Part shown: piece by piece, positions 15,624 to 24,237 of the stretch | Position numbering within the stretch: the stretch's first letter is position 1 | Layout: the number at the start of each line of letters is the position of its first letter | Source of the DNA: Novosphingobium capsulatum | Lineage (GTDB): Bacteria > Pseudomonadota > Alphaproteobacteria > Sphingomonadales > Sphingomonadaceae | DNA: 46,126 nt | Direction of reading: 5' to 3' | Assembly (NCBI GenBank): GCA_015661825.1 | Contig: DQVI01000026.1 | Location: 1-46,126 of the forward strand | Made by a program: the position numbers and the translations under genes | The notes under the pieces: model-generated | Told to the model about the DNA's origin: nothing | Database searches by the model: none | What the model saw: only the letters and a program-made list of their open reading frames with translations

Positions 15624-16805
15624 ATGTCGGATGTGTTTCTTCTCTCGGCGGCGCGTACCGCCATTGGCGGCTTTGGCGGCTCGCTCAAGGACTATCAGCC
15701 GGGCGAACTGGGCGCGGTGGCCTTGCGTGCGGCGATCGAGCGGGCAAACGTCGATGCCGCGCAGATCGGCCACGTCGTGATGGGGACCGTGATCCCGACC
15801 GAACCGCGCGATGCCTATGCATCGCGGATCGCTGCGGTCGGGGCGGGTATTCCGCATGAAACCCCCGCATTCAACGTCAACCGCCTGTGCGGTTCGGGCA
15901 TGCAGGCGATCATTTCGGCGGCTCAGGCCATTCTGCTGGGCGATTGCGGCATGGCGATCGGCGGCGGGACAGAAGTCATGAGCCGCGCGGCGTTTTACGC
16001 ACCGACCGCGCGCTGGGGGCAGAAGCTGGGCGATACGGTTCTGCTCGACGCGCTCAACGGCGCCCTGACCGATCCTTTCGGCAAAGTCCTGATGGGGATC
16101 ACCGCCGAAAACGTCGCCGAGCGGTACGGCATCACCCGCGAGATGCAGGATGCGCTTGCCGTCGAAAGCCAACAGCGTGCCGCAGCCGCGCAAGCAGCGG
16201 GGCATTTCAAGGATCAGATCGTCCCGGTCGAAGTGAAGGCGCGTGGGGGCAAGCGCCTGTTCGACACCGACGAGCATCTCCGCCCGGATACCACCCTCGA
16301 AAGTCTTGCCACGTTGAAGCCGGTTTTCCGTCGCGACGGGGGAACCGTTACTGCCGGGAATGCCTCGGGCATCAATGACGCGGCGGCCGGGGTCGTGCTC
16401 GCCGGAGAAGCGGCGGTGCGCGACAGCGGAGCCAAGCCGCTGGCTCGTCTTGTCGCCTATGGCCACGCCGGGGTCGATCCCGCCTATATGGGCATCGGTC
16501 CGGTTCCGGCGAGCCGGGCTGCACTCCAGCGGGCCGGGCTCACGGTTGCCGACCTTGACGTGGTTGAATCGAACGAGGCTTTCGCTGCACAAGCCTGCGC
16601 CGTTGCGCGTGAACTCGGCCTCGATCCGGCTCGCGTCAATCCGAACGGCAGCGGCATTTCCCTGGGCCATCCGATCGGCGCGACCGGGGCCATTCTTGTG
16701 ACCAAGCTGGTCCACGAATTGCACCGCAGCGGTGGTCGCTATGGCCTTGCCACCATGTGCATCGGGGGCGGGCAGGGGATCGCGACGATCTGGGAACGGA
16801 TCTGA
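15624..16805 (+). CDS. Acetyl-CoA acetyltransferase / thiolase
   Basis: From ATG 15624 the protein is 393 residues, the standard thiolase length. The nucleophilic cysteine is Cys89 in NRLCGSGMQAI. The second active-site region GHPIGATG supplies the histidine near residue 349, and the C-terminal CIGGGQG supplies the second cysteine near 379. An NEAF motif near residue 315 is also present. Reaction: thiolytic cleavage of 3-ketoacyl-CoA or its reverse. A GGGAG ribosome site supports this start over an upstream in-frame ATG at 15585 that lies within the stem-loop. It follows the ligase and channel, so a degradative role is likely. No hydratase or acyl-CoA dehydrogenase is in the window; those steps must be encoded elsewhere. 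Confidence 0.92.
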   Translation: MSDVFLLSAARTAIGGFGGSLKDYQPGELGAVALRAAIERANVDAAQIGHVVMGTVIPTEPRDAYASRIAAVGAGIPHETPAFNVNRLCGSGMQAIISAAQAILLGDCGMAIGGGTEVMSRAAFYAPTARWGQKLGDTVLLDALNGALTDPFGKVLMGITAENVAERYGITREMQDALAVESQQRAAAAQAAGHFKDQIVPVEVKARGGKRLFDTDEHLRPDTTLESLATLKPVFRRDGGTVTAGNASGINDAAAGVVLAGEAAVRDSGAKPLARLVAYGHAGVDPAYMGIGPVPASRAALQRAGLTVADLDVVESNEAFAAQACAVARELGLDPARVNPNGSGISLGHPIGATGAILVTKLVHELHRSGGRYGLATMCIGGGQGIATIWERI

Positions 16806-16830
16806 TCTCTTTGGGGATCGATGTCGCGCT

Positions 16831-17031
16831 TCAACCGGCGACCTCGATCCCCGCCAGCCGCAGCGCCGGGCCCATGGCATAGGCCTTGGGCGAGGGCTTG
16901 AACGCGTTCACCCGGTCAGTGCTGAGTGGCGGTTCCATCACGCGTTCATGGCCGTGGCGGCGTATGGCGCTCTTCAGCATGTCCGCGCCGATGTTGGAGA
17001 GAAACTCGAGATTATTCGCCTTGTCGAGCAG
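16831..17031 (-). pseudogene. Remnant of a haloacid-dehalogenase-type II-like (HAD) gene
   Basis: About 67 codons encode a segment matching the second half of type II haloacid dehalogenases. The landmarks are EFLSNIGADML (equivalent of the ILSN motif II), LSTDRVNAFKPSPKAYAMGP (motif III lysine within the usual KPxPRAY) and a premature stop soon after GIEV. The N-terminal nucleophile region and the C-terminal motif IV are missing. The 5' side is joined to transposase sequence at about 17035, so the gene was cut by insertion or deletion. Assignment rests on motif order only. Confidence 0.5.
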
Positions 17032-17034
17032 TCC

Positions 17035-17143
17035 CGGCAAAGCGAACCTGCATGATATGCGCAAAGCAGGCGTCATCATTGGGAAAGCGCTGGAAGAATT
17101 CACGAACCAAGAATTCAGGCGATGCGGAAGGGCTCTTGCTCAT
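17035..17143 (-). pseudogene. N-terminal remnant of an IS1595-family transposase
   Basis: A frame from ATG 17143 reads MSKSPSASPEFLVREFFQRF then PNDDACFAHIMQVRF. This resembles the conserved start of IS1595 transposases (E/FF..RFPxxxAC..H...VR). It runs into a stop at 17014-17012 just past the join with the HAD remnant, so only about 35 informative residues survive. The zinc-ribbon and catalytic parts are absent. Confidence 0.5.
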
Positions 17144-17232
17144 GCATCAGCTTATGCGAGTTCGTTCTGCATGCACCAAGGGGATAAGCGGGATTTCTTT
17201 TGGAATTAGGGTCCTCATCGCAAGCCTTTTTT

Positions 17233-18483
17233 TCAGCGGTATGTGTTTCGGTCCAGCCTGCCCGCAGCGCGGAGAAGAGCGGCCTCTGCAATCAGAACGT
17301 CGGTTCTTGCCAGGGCGACGGCAAGCTGTGCGGCGCGGAAGCTCTGGTCGGCGACGAGGATGTCGACCGTCGAGCGCAGGCCGAAGCCGTATTCGGCCCT
17401 AACGCCCTTGAGCGCGAGATCGGCGGCGGCAAGGCCCACGATATTGGCGCGCAGTCGGCTGCGGGCGGCGTTCAGCATGGCCCATGCGGTGTCGGCACCG
17501 CGCAACGCCTCACGCTCGGCGGCATCGGCCAGGAACCGTTCCGCACGGTTGTTCGCTTCCGCCTGCCGGACGCGCGAGGAAACGAGGCCGCCGGTCAGCA
17601 AGGGTATGTGCAGGGTCATCCCGACAGATCCGGCGGAGGCGAAATCGTGCAGGCTTCCGCCCGAAAGCTTTTCTCCGAGTCCATAGGCGCCGCCCAAGGC
17701 GAGCGAGGGGGCGCCATCGGCTTGCGCGCGGTCGATCCTAGCGCCGGAAGCGTCAACGGCAAGGCGCTGCTTAAGCAACAGCGGATTGGCCGTTTCTGCT
17801 GCCTGGCGGGCCTCGTCCTGGCTTGCCGGAAGCGTGGCAGGCGCGGGGACTTCGGCCGTGAGCGTACCAGCATCATGCCCTACCGTTGCCCGGTAAGTCG
17901 CCGCCGCCGTGGCGAGCGCGCCTTCGGCATCGGCAAGGTTGGCGTCGACGGTGGAGCGCTGCGCTTCAAGTTGCGCCACGTCGGTACGGGTCGCCTTCCC
18001 GAGATTGTAGCGGGCGCGGGTTTCCGCCACTTGCGTGTCCAGCCGCTCGATGCCGACCCGCGCCACTTCTACTGCCTGCTGGTTGTAGAGCAGTGCGGCG
18101 TAAGCGGAGACGACACCTTGCAGAATCGCCGCCTCGGTGTCGCGCAGCCCTTCTTCTCCGGCAGCGACATCGCCATTGGCGGCGCGCACGGCCGATGAGA
18201 CCCGGCCGCCGGTCCAGATTGGCAGGGTGACGTTCGCGGTCAGCGATGCCGACTTGCCGTAGCCCAGGTGGTCGTAACCGCCATTGCCGTCAACCGAGAG
18301 CGTGGGCCGCGCCAGCGCACGCTCCTGTTCTGGCGTTTCGGCGAGGGCTTCCTGCCGTGCGTGGGCGGCGGCAAGCTGGGGGTTGCTCTCGTAAGCCGCC
18401 GCGATCGCCTCGCCGAGGGTTTCGGCAGAGGCTGGAGAGGCCAGCAGCAAGGCGGTGACCACCCATGCCGCTCGCTTGTCCAT
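17233..18483 (-). CDS. TolC-family outer-membrane efflux protein
   Basis: From ATG 18483 the product is 416 residues with a 20-residue signal peptide (MDKRAAWVVTALLLASPASA). It shows two outer-membrane-factor repeats: LGEAIAAAYESNPQL...ARQEAL with LARPTLSVDG, and later LLKQRLAVDASGARIDRAQADGAPSLALGG. The long alpha-helical hairpins are Ala/Glu/Arg-rich. The protein should trimerise as the outer-membrane duct of a tripartite pump. The start with AGGCGG just upstream is preferred; an ATG at 18498 overlapping the permease stop is an alternative. It is last in the operon HlyD, ATPase, permease, TolC, and completes a MacAB-TolC-like exporter. Confidence 0.9.
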   Translation of the reverse strand: MDKRAAWVVTALLLASPASAETLGEAIAAAYESNPQLAAAHARQEALAETPEQERALARPTLSVDGNGGYDHLGYGKSASLTANVTLPIWTGGRVSSAVRAANGDVAAGEEGLRDTEAAILQGVVSAYAALLYNQQAVEVARVGIERLDTQVAETRARYNLGKATRTDVAQLEAQRSTVDANLADAEGALATAAATYRATVGHDAGTLTAEVPAPATLPASQDEARQAAETANPLLLKQRLAVDASGARIDRAQADGAPSLALGGAYGLGEKLSGGSLHDFASAGSVGMTLHIPLLTGGLVSSRVRQAEANNRAERFLADAAEREALRGADTAWAMLNAARSRLRANIVGLAAADLALKGVRAEYGFGLRSTVDILVADQSFRAAQLAVALARTDVLIAEAALLRAAGRLDRNTYR

Positions 18484-18490
18484 GATCCGC

Positions 18491-20911
18491 CTATTCATGA
18501 CGGAGCGCCCAGGCCGGAGCCGCACGGCTGGCGCGCAGCGATTGTCCGAGCACCGTCAGCACGGCAATCACCGTCGCCAGCAGGCTGCCGCCGATGAAGA
18601 AGAGCGGCGAAAGCGCAATGCGGTCGTCGAACCCGGCCAGCCAGGTCCGCATCGCCACGAAGGCAAGCGGCCAGGCCAGCAGGTTGGCCAGCAACACCGG
18701 GCGCAGGAACTGGCCGACCAGCAGCCTGACGATATCGCGGGAGGAGGCCCCCAGAGTCTTGCGGATGCCGATCTCCTTGATCCGCATCTGGGTGTTGTAG
18801 GACGCCAGCCCCCATAGCCCGACACAGCCGATCAGCACCGCCAGTCCTGCGCCGATGGCGAAAAGCCGCGTTGCACGGTCGTCCGCCTCGTAGAACTTGG
18901 TGAGTTGGGTTTCGGCGGTTTCCGCCTCGAACGGCACTTGTGGCACGGTGCGCTGCCAGATCGCGCGCACGGCATCCATCGTCTCGTGGGGATTGCCCGT
19001 GAAGCGGATGGAGGCGACAGCCGTGCTCGTACGCTCCGCCTCGCGATAATAGATGTAGTAACTGGCGCTGGTGGGTTCACGCGGGGAGAAGAAGCGCATG
19101 TCCTCCACCACGCCGATGATCGTGCGCGGATGGCGACCGCCGACGGTCTTCCCTACTGCATCCTCCGGCGAACGGAAGCCGAGTGTCGATACCGCGCGGC
19201 GGTTGATGACAATGTTGAGCCCCTTGGCGTCATCGCGACCAAAGGAGTCATCTTCGCGATGAGTATTATCGAACACGCGCCCGGCCAGCAGGCGGGTGCC
19301 GTAGACCTTGAAGAAATCGGGACCGGTGACGATCCAGCGCAGCGAAGGTCCATCGCCGGCAACGCCCGGCAAGGGGACATTATTGGCATTGTCTTCACCG
19401 CTGCCGCCGACGGCACTGTTGCTGATGGCCACGGCACGGACAGATTGCAAATTGCGGATGGCGGAGACGACCGCGCGGGTCTGGGCGCTGGAGACAAGGC
19501 TGTCGCGAGTGGAAAGCAGCACCATCAATCCATCACGCTGGAAGCCGAGGTCCGATTGCCGGACATGGCGCGTCTGCGCGACCAGTACACCGGTGCCGAC
19601 CATGAAGGCGATGGCAAGGCCGAACTGGAGGACGACCAGCCCTTCGCGAACGCGGGTGCCGACACGCCCCCCGCCGGGCGAGCGGGCCGAAGCAAGTACG
19701 CTAGCGGCCGGAAAGCGGGACAGCAGCAACGCGGGATAGAAACCTGACAGCAGGCCGACGATCAGTGTGAGTATCACCAGAGCGGGCACCACCAATGCAT
19801 AGGGGATCGTCAGCGAGAGACCGCCAGCGGCATTGACCAGCGGCAGGCTCAACTCGGCAAGAACGAGCCCGAAGAGGGCTGCGATGCCCACCGTCAGTAT
19901 GGCTTCGCCCAGGAACTGGCGTACCAGTGCCAGCCGGTCCGCGCCCAGCACCTTGCGCATGGCGACTTCCCGGGCCCGCAAGTTGGCACGTGCCGTCGCC
20001 AGATTGACGTAGTTCACGATCGCCACCAGCAGTGTCAGAAATCCGACGATCCCGAGCGTGACGACCGTGATCTTCTGACTGGCGCTGGCCGTACCGGTCG
20101 GTTCCAGATGCATCCGTGTGAGCGGGAGCAGCTTGAGTTGCTGCACCCTGGAGGCATCCTTGCCCATATCGGCAAGGCCTCGCCGGTTGACGAAGGGAGG
20201 CAGTTTCTGCTCGAACGCGCGCGCGGCTTCGGGCGTATCGAACCGCAGGAACGTCTGGAGCGAAGTGCTTCCCCAGTGGAACCACTGCGGCGAAGGCGGC
20301 GTGGTGGGCAGTGGCACCAGCAGTGAAATCTTGAAATCGCTGTTCTTGGGCAGATCGCGGAAAACCCCGGCGATGCGGTAGTTGGCGGTCTTGTCTACCG
20401 AGATCGTCAGGGTCTGGCCGATCGGATCGGTTGTTCCGAAATACTGGCGTGCCAGCGTCTCGCTGATCAGTACGTTGGCAGGCTGGCGCAAGGCCGTGCC
20501 GCTGCCGCGCACCATCGGCAGATCGAACACCTCGAAGAACCGGGCGTCGACTTGCGCGACATCCGCCGTTCTGGCGATGCCGCCCCGGATGACGGTGCCA
20601 CCGTTCTGGCCGCCCCTCAAGCGGGTGCCGACGACGCCGGGAAAGTCCTCGCGGATCTGTTCGAGCAGGCCGCCCATCGTATAGGAATAGGCGCCGTTGA
20701 ACGGGCTTTCCGGCATGTTCCACACGGTCTGCATCACATAAATGCCATCATGGCGGGGCAGCCATTTCTCATAGCTGGTTTCGAACCGGGCATAGAGGCC
20801 CAGGACGAGGAATACCGCGATCCCCACCGCCAGTCCGCCGATATTGAGCGCGGCATAGAGCTTGTGGCGGGTGAGCGAGCGGTAAAGCGAGAGCAGCGTG
20901 AAGCGGTTCAT
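18491..20911 (-). CDS. MacB/FtsX-type ABC transporter permease, duplicated
   Basis: The 806-residue protein has the tandem organisation of large FtsX-family permeases. An N-terminal helix (about 20-41) is followed by a periplasmic MacB core domain, then three helices with the FtsX signature ATARANLRAREVAMRKVLGADR. A second unit follows with a helix after REGLVVLQFGLAIAFMVG, another periplasmic domain and terminal helices carrying MRIKEIGIRKTLGASSRDIV. Such mechanotransmission permeases work with an ATPase, HlyD adaptor and TolC to export antibiotics, peptides or lipids from the periplasm. A GGAGG ribosome site lies 6 bases before ATG 20911. The gene starts 11 bases after the ATPase stop. The substrate is unknown. 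Confidence 0.9.
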   Translation of the reverse strand: MNRFTLLSLYRSLTRHKLYAALNIGGLAVGIAVFLVLGLYARFETSYEKWLPRHDGIYVMQTVWNMPESPFNGAYSYTMGGLLEQIREDFPGVVGTRLRGGQNGGTVIRGGIARTADVAQVDARFFEVFDLPMVRGSGTALRQPANVLISETLARQYFGTTDPIGQTLTISVDKTANYRIAGVFRDLPKNSDFKISLLVPLPTTPPSPQWFHWGSTSLQTFLRFDTPEAARAFEQKLPPFVNRRGLADMGKDASRVQQLKLLPLTRMHLEPTGTASASQKITVVTLGIVGFLTLLVAIVNYVNLATARANLRAREVAMRKVLGADRLALVRQFLGEAILTVGIAALFGLVLAELSLPLVNAAGGLSLTIPYALVVPALVILTLIVGLLSGFYPALLLSRFPAASVLASARSPGGGRVGTRVREGLVVLQFGLAIAFMVGTGVLVAQTRHVRQSDLGFQRDGLMVLLSTRDSLVSSAQTRAVVSAIRNLQSVRAVAISNSAVGGSGEDNANNVPLPGVAGDGPSLRWIVTGPDFFKVYGTRLLAGRVFDNTHREDDSFGRDDAKGLNIVINRRAVSTLGFRSPEDAVGKTVGGRHPRTIIGVVEDMRFFSPREPTSASYYIYYREAERTSTAVASIRFTGNPHETMDAVRAIWQRTVPQVPFEAETAETQLTKFYEADDRATRLFAIGAGLAVLIGCVGLWGLASYNTQMRIKEIGIRKTLGASSRDIVRLLVGQFLRPVLLANLLAWPLAFVAMRTWLAGFDDRIALSPLFFIGGSLLATVIAVLTVLGQSLRASRAAPAWALRHE

Positions 20912-20922
20912 CCGAGGCCTCC

Positions 20923-21600
20923 TCAAATCGACCGCATGGCCGAGGCGACGATGCGCCCGTCGAGCATGTCGATGCGACGCCGGGCCATGTCGGCATGGCT
21001 GGGCGAGTGGGTGACCATGACGATGGTCGCGCCTTCGTCATTGAGGGCCTGAAGAATGTTCATCACCTGCTCGCCATTGGCGGTATCGAGGTTGCCGGTC
21101 GGTTCGTCCGCGAGGATCAGCTTGGGATCGCCGACGATGGCGCGGGCGATGGCCGCGCGCTGCTGCTGACCGCCGGAAAGCTGGTGGGGGAAGTGGCGCG
21201 CGCGGTGGGCGATGCCGACTTTGTCCATCGCCGCCGAAACCCGCGCGCGGCGGTCTCCGCCATTGGCACGGTAGGCGAGGCCGAGGGCGACGTTTTCCTC
21301 GATGGTCAATTCGTCGATCAGGTTGAAGCTCTGGAATACGAAGCCGAGCGTGGAGCCGCGAAACTTCGCCAGGTCCTTCTCCCCCAACGCGGCCAGGTCC
21401 TGATCACCGAACAAATAGCGGCCGCCAGTGGGCCGGTCGACCGTGCCCAGCGTGTTGAGCAAGGTGGACTTGCCGCAGCCGGAAGGCCCCATGATGGCGA
21501 GGAATTCGCCCGCGGCCACTTCCAGGTCGATATCGCGAAGCGCGGTCGTCTCCACTTCGTCGGAGACGTAGCGGCGCTGGATATTTTCCAGACGGATCAT
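20923..21600 (-). CDS. ABC transporter ATP-binding protein (MacB/LolD type)
   Basis: This 225-residue ATPase has all key motifs: Walker [10 protein letters not shown] at 38-46, Q-loop Gln90, ABC signature LSGGQQQR at 141-148, Walker B ILADEPTG at 162-169 with Glu166, and switch His198. The [20 protein letters not shown] stretch is typical of the LolD/MacB/FtsE group. It powers the adjacent FtsX-type permease. It is separated from the HlyD gene by 15 bases and from the permease by 11, clearly one operon. Confidence 0.95.
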   Translation of the reverse strand: MIRLENIQRRYVSDEVETTALRDIDLEVAAGEFLAIMGPSGCGKSTLLNTLGTVDRPTGGRYLFGDQDLAALGEKDLAKFRGSTLGFVFQSFNLIDELTIEENVALGLAYRANGGDRRARVSAAMDKVGIAHRARHFPHQLSGGQQQRAAIARAIVGDPKLILADEPTGNLDTANGEQVMNILQALNDEGATIVMVTHSPSHADMARRRIDMLDGRIVASAMRSI

Positions 21601-21615
21601 GGGTATAGCTCCCTG

Positions 21616-22917
21616 TTAGCGGAGATTGAGGATGTCGCCGGTGACCGACGATGTGTTGGAGATGACGATGCGTTCGCCCGCCTTGAGGCCAGAGAGAATC
21701 TCGACCTGTTCGGGATTGCGGCGACCGGTCTTCACGGCGCGGCGGCGGGCATGGGCGCCATCGGCGTCGAGCACGAAGACAGAGGTGCCGCCGCCCGCTT
21801 CCAGCCAGCCGCCGACCGGGGCGACCAGCGCGGGGGCCGTGCTGCCGAGGGTGATGCGGATATCGAGCGTCTGCCCGCGATTGAGTCCGGCGGGCGGTGC
21901 GCCCGCGAAGTCCAGCTCCGTGCGGAAACGACCGTCCTTCACGGCGGGCAGGACTTTCGAGACAGTCAGGCGGGCGCCGTCCATGGCGGCCTTCTGGCCC
22001 ACGGCAACGCGGCGCAGGTAGTATTCATCGACATCGGCGGTGAGTTTCCACGAACCTTCGCTGTCGACTTGCCCGGCCGGATCGCCGGGTTTGAGCGTCT
22101 GTCCGGGCTGGATCGTGAAGTTGGTGAGGCGGCCGCCCATCGGCGCGCGGATGGTCAGCGCATCGAGGCTGGCGCGCACGGCGGCGAGATTGCTTTCCAG
22201 CCTGCCGCGCGTGTCGTTGAGCCGGGCGCCCTGCGTGGCAGTGATGCTCGCCTCCCGCGCGCTGCCCGACTGCAACTGGGCAAGCCGCTTCTGCTGGTAG
22301 GCCGCCTCTTCGGCATAGCTGCGTACCCCGGCATCGGAGAGATAGCCCTGATCGTAAAGCTGCTGGCGGATCGCCAGTTCGCGGCGCGCCTTGATGAGAT
22401 CGTAATTGGCCTGCGCGACTTGTCCGGCGCGGTCGATGCTGTTGCGCTCGATGCCAAGGTTCTCGCCGGCCACGCTGCCAAGCTGGCTGGCGATCTGTGC
22501 CTCGCGGGTGAGCACGTCGAGCCGCAGTTCGGGATTGGCGAGCGTGGCCAGCGGCTGGCCTTCGGAGACCATGACACCGTCCTGCACCAGCAGTTTCTCG
22601 ACTTGCCCACCCGAGAGCACGCCGACCAGCGTGGTCACTTTCGGGGCGACCGTCGCGCGCACCGGCAGATAGTCGGCGAAAGGCGCACGGCTCACCGTGC
22701 CAGTCTCGATCTGGGCGGTTGCGATATCGGTCGATCCGCTGGCCGGCAATAGCCGCCAGAGCAGGGCGGCAGCCACCGCGCCCCCGGCCATCGCCAGAAC
22801 CGCAGGCCGCCGCCACAGCGGTGTGCGACGGCGTTCAACTTTGCGATCCATTTCCGCGCCGGGGGAAACGGTTGCATGTACGGGCTGTTCGGTCATCATG
22901 GGGACAGTGTCACTCAT
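21616..22917 (-). CDS. HlyD/MacA-family periplasmic adaptor of the efflux pump
   Basis: The 433-residue protein has a cytoplasmic N-terminus, one membrane anchor (about 38-57), a split lipoyl domain, and a long helical hairpin (about 140-255) rich in Gln, Ala and Arg. A beta-barrel and membrane-proximal domain follow, with the conserved APMGGRLTNFTIQPGQTL return of the lipoyl half. This is the membrane-fusion protein linking the ABC permease to TolC. It is the first gene of the minus-strand efflux operon. Its start lies only 24 bases from the divergent response regulator start. An ATG at 22899 is an alternative start. Confidence 0.9.
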   Translation of the reverse strand: MSDTVPMMTEQPVHATVSPGAEMDRKVERRRTPLWRRPAVLAMAGGAVAAALLWRLLPASGSTDIATAQIETGTVSRAPFADYLPVRATVAPKVTTLVGVLSGGQVEKLLVQDGVMVSEGQPLATLANPELRLDVLTREAQIASQLGSVAGENLGIERNSIDRAGQVAQANYDLIKARRELAIRQQLYDQGYLSDAGVRSYAEEAAYQQKRLAQLQSGSAREASITATQGARLNDTRGRLESNLAAVRASLDALTIRAPMGGRLTNFTIQPGQTLKPGDPAGQVDSEGSWKLTADVDEYYLRRVAVGQKAAMDGARLTVSKVLPAVKDGRFRTELDFAGAPPAGLNRGQTLDIRITLGSTAPALVAPVGGWLEAGGGTSVFVLDADGAHARRRAVKTGRRNPEQVEILSGLKAGERIVISNTSSVTGDILNLR

Positions 22918-23015
22918 CTCCGCTGGAAAGCCTAAACGTCGATGAATGCTGGGGTTTTTAAAGATACCGGTTCCGGTGGCCGTCCGCGGGTGGACACTGT
23001 GTCCGCAAATGGACA
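22902..23015. promoter_or_regulatory. Cluster of GGACA/TGTCC palindromes at the efflux/regulator divide
   Basis: Three related sites bracket the divergent starts: GACA-g-TGTC at 22903-22911, GGACAC-t-GTGTCC at 22992-23004, and TGTCC-N6-GGACA at 23000-23015. The overlapping pair lies inside the predicted first 25 codons of the response regulator. Palindromes with shared half-sites are expected for a dimeric activator such as the adjacent NtrC-like protein. The annotated starts could overlap the control region, or the regulator may start further downstream. Confidence 0.45.
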
Positions 23016-24237
23016 GTCGGGCGGCCTGTCAAGCGATGGTGCGATTCTGCTGGTCGATGACAACCCTGCCGTTGCCGGGGCCATGGAAATTGCTTTCCGC
23101 ATGGCGGGACGCCGGCTCGACACGGCCGGTGGGCCGGAAGAGGCACTCTCGCGTCTGGCCAGTCGAAGGTTCGACGCGATCCTGCTCGACATGAATTTCT
23201 CTCCGGGCCGGTCGAGCGGGGAGGAAGGGCTGGCCTTGCTCTCGCGCATTATCGCGGACGATCCGGCGGCCTGTGTCATCGTCATCACCGCGCACAGCGG
23301 CATCCGGATCGCGGTAGCAGCAATGAAGGCCGGAGCGCGGGACTTTGCGATGAAGCCATGGCGCAACAGCGACCTCGTCGCCAAAGTGGAGGCCGCCATT
23401 GCGCGCGAGGCGCCAGTTGGCCCCGTTGCGGCTTCCACCGCGGGCGATGCGGAACCTGTCCGCTTGCTGGGTGAAAGCACGGCGATGCAGGCGTTGCGCG
23501 AGCTTGTCCGACGGATCGCGCCGACGCCTGCCGGGGTGACGGTGACAGGCGCGTCAGGCAGCGGACGCACACTTGTGGCGATGGCTGTTCATGCCGCTTC
23601 GGGGCGTGAGGGGGAGCCGTCAAGGATCGATTTGCGCGATGAAAGTGCATGGGCCGGTTTGCCTGACAGCACCGGCACCGTGATCCTGCGTCATCCCGAC
23701 AAGCTGGGCGAAGTGGCGCAGGCGCGCTTGCTGGACCGTTTGCCGGCCGCTGCCCGTTGCATTGCGATTGCCGATGATCTCGCCGCGCTGACGCCGGCCT
23801 TGCGGCGACGCATCGCCACCGTCGAAATTGCGGTGCCTCCGCTTGCCCGGCGAGAAGGCGACGGCGTCCTGCTCGCCCGGCACTTTGCGCGCGTGGCTGC
23901 GGAGCGCTTTGGCCGTCCCACGCCCCGGCTGACGGCTGCGGCCGAAGAGGCGATCCGCACGACCGCGTGGGATGATGAAGTGCGCGGTCTTGCTCTGGCG
24001 ATCGAGCGGGCGGTGCTGCTGACGGAAGACGGCACGATCGATGCGGCAGCGCTGGCGTTGCCGGTGCCGCAGGTCGCCATGGTAACGGTGGAAGCCAGCT
24101 TCGACCTGAACGATGCCGAGAAAACCATGATCGAGGCCGCCTTGCGCGAAAACCGCCATAACGTGACACACGCTGCCACCGCTCTGGGGCTCAGTCGGGG
24201 TGCGCTTTATCGCCGAATGGCGCGCTATGGGCTCTAG
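22942..24237 (+). CDS. NtrC-like response regulator with degenerate AAA+ domain
   Basis: The 431-residue protein has a receiver domain (acidic VDD near 38-40, phospho-acceptor Asp83 in LLDMNF, Thr/Lys switch ITAH and MKPW at 116-119 and 138-140). A central region aligns with sigma-54 activators, and a Fis-type helix-turn-helix is at about 391-431 (EAALRENRHNVTHAATALGLSRGALYRRM). The centre is unusual: Walker A reads GASGSGRT (203-210) with Arg for the catalytic Lys. The GAFTGA loop that contacts sigma-54 is absent. The Walker B LDEIG is replaced by ILRHPDK, and the arginine-finger stretch is not recognisable. It is therefore likely a DNA-binding regulator that no longer hydrolyses ATP or opens sigma-54 promoters. 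The kinase gene overlaps its end. Confidence 0.85.
   Translation: MNAGVFKDTGSGGRPRVDTVSANGQSGGLSSDGAILLVDDNPAVAGAMEIAFRMAGRRLDTAGGPEEALSRLASRRFDAILLDMNFSPGRSSGEEGLALLSRIIADDPAACVIVITAHSGIRIAVAAMKAGARDFAMKPWRNSDLVAKVEAAIAREAPVGPVAASTAGDAEPVRLLGESTAMQALRELVRRIAPTPAGVTVTGASGSGRTLVAMAVHAASGREGEPSRIDLRDESAWAGLPDSTGTVILRHPDKLGEVAQARLLDRLPAAARCIAIADDLAALTPALRRRIATVEIAVPPLARREGDGVLLARHFARVAAERFGRPTPRLTAAAEEAIRTTAWDDEVRGLALAIERAVLLTEDGTIDAAALALPVPQVAMVTVEASFDLNDAEKTMIEAALRENRHNVTHAATALGLSRGALYRRMARYGL

Noticed and set aside
14388..16880. Very long minus-strand open frame (830 codons) across ligase, channel and thiolase genes
   Set aside because: It is antisense to three well-supported genes, has no domain, is extremely Arg/His/Gly-rich and exists because of high GC codon-position bias.
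20995..22752. 585-codon plus-strand open frame opposite the ABC ATPase and HlyD genes
   Set aside because: Both minus-strand proteins have full motif sets; the plus frame is compositional.
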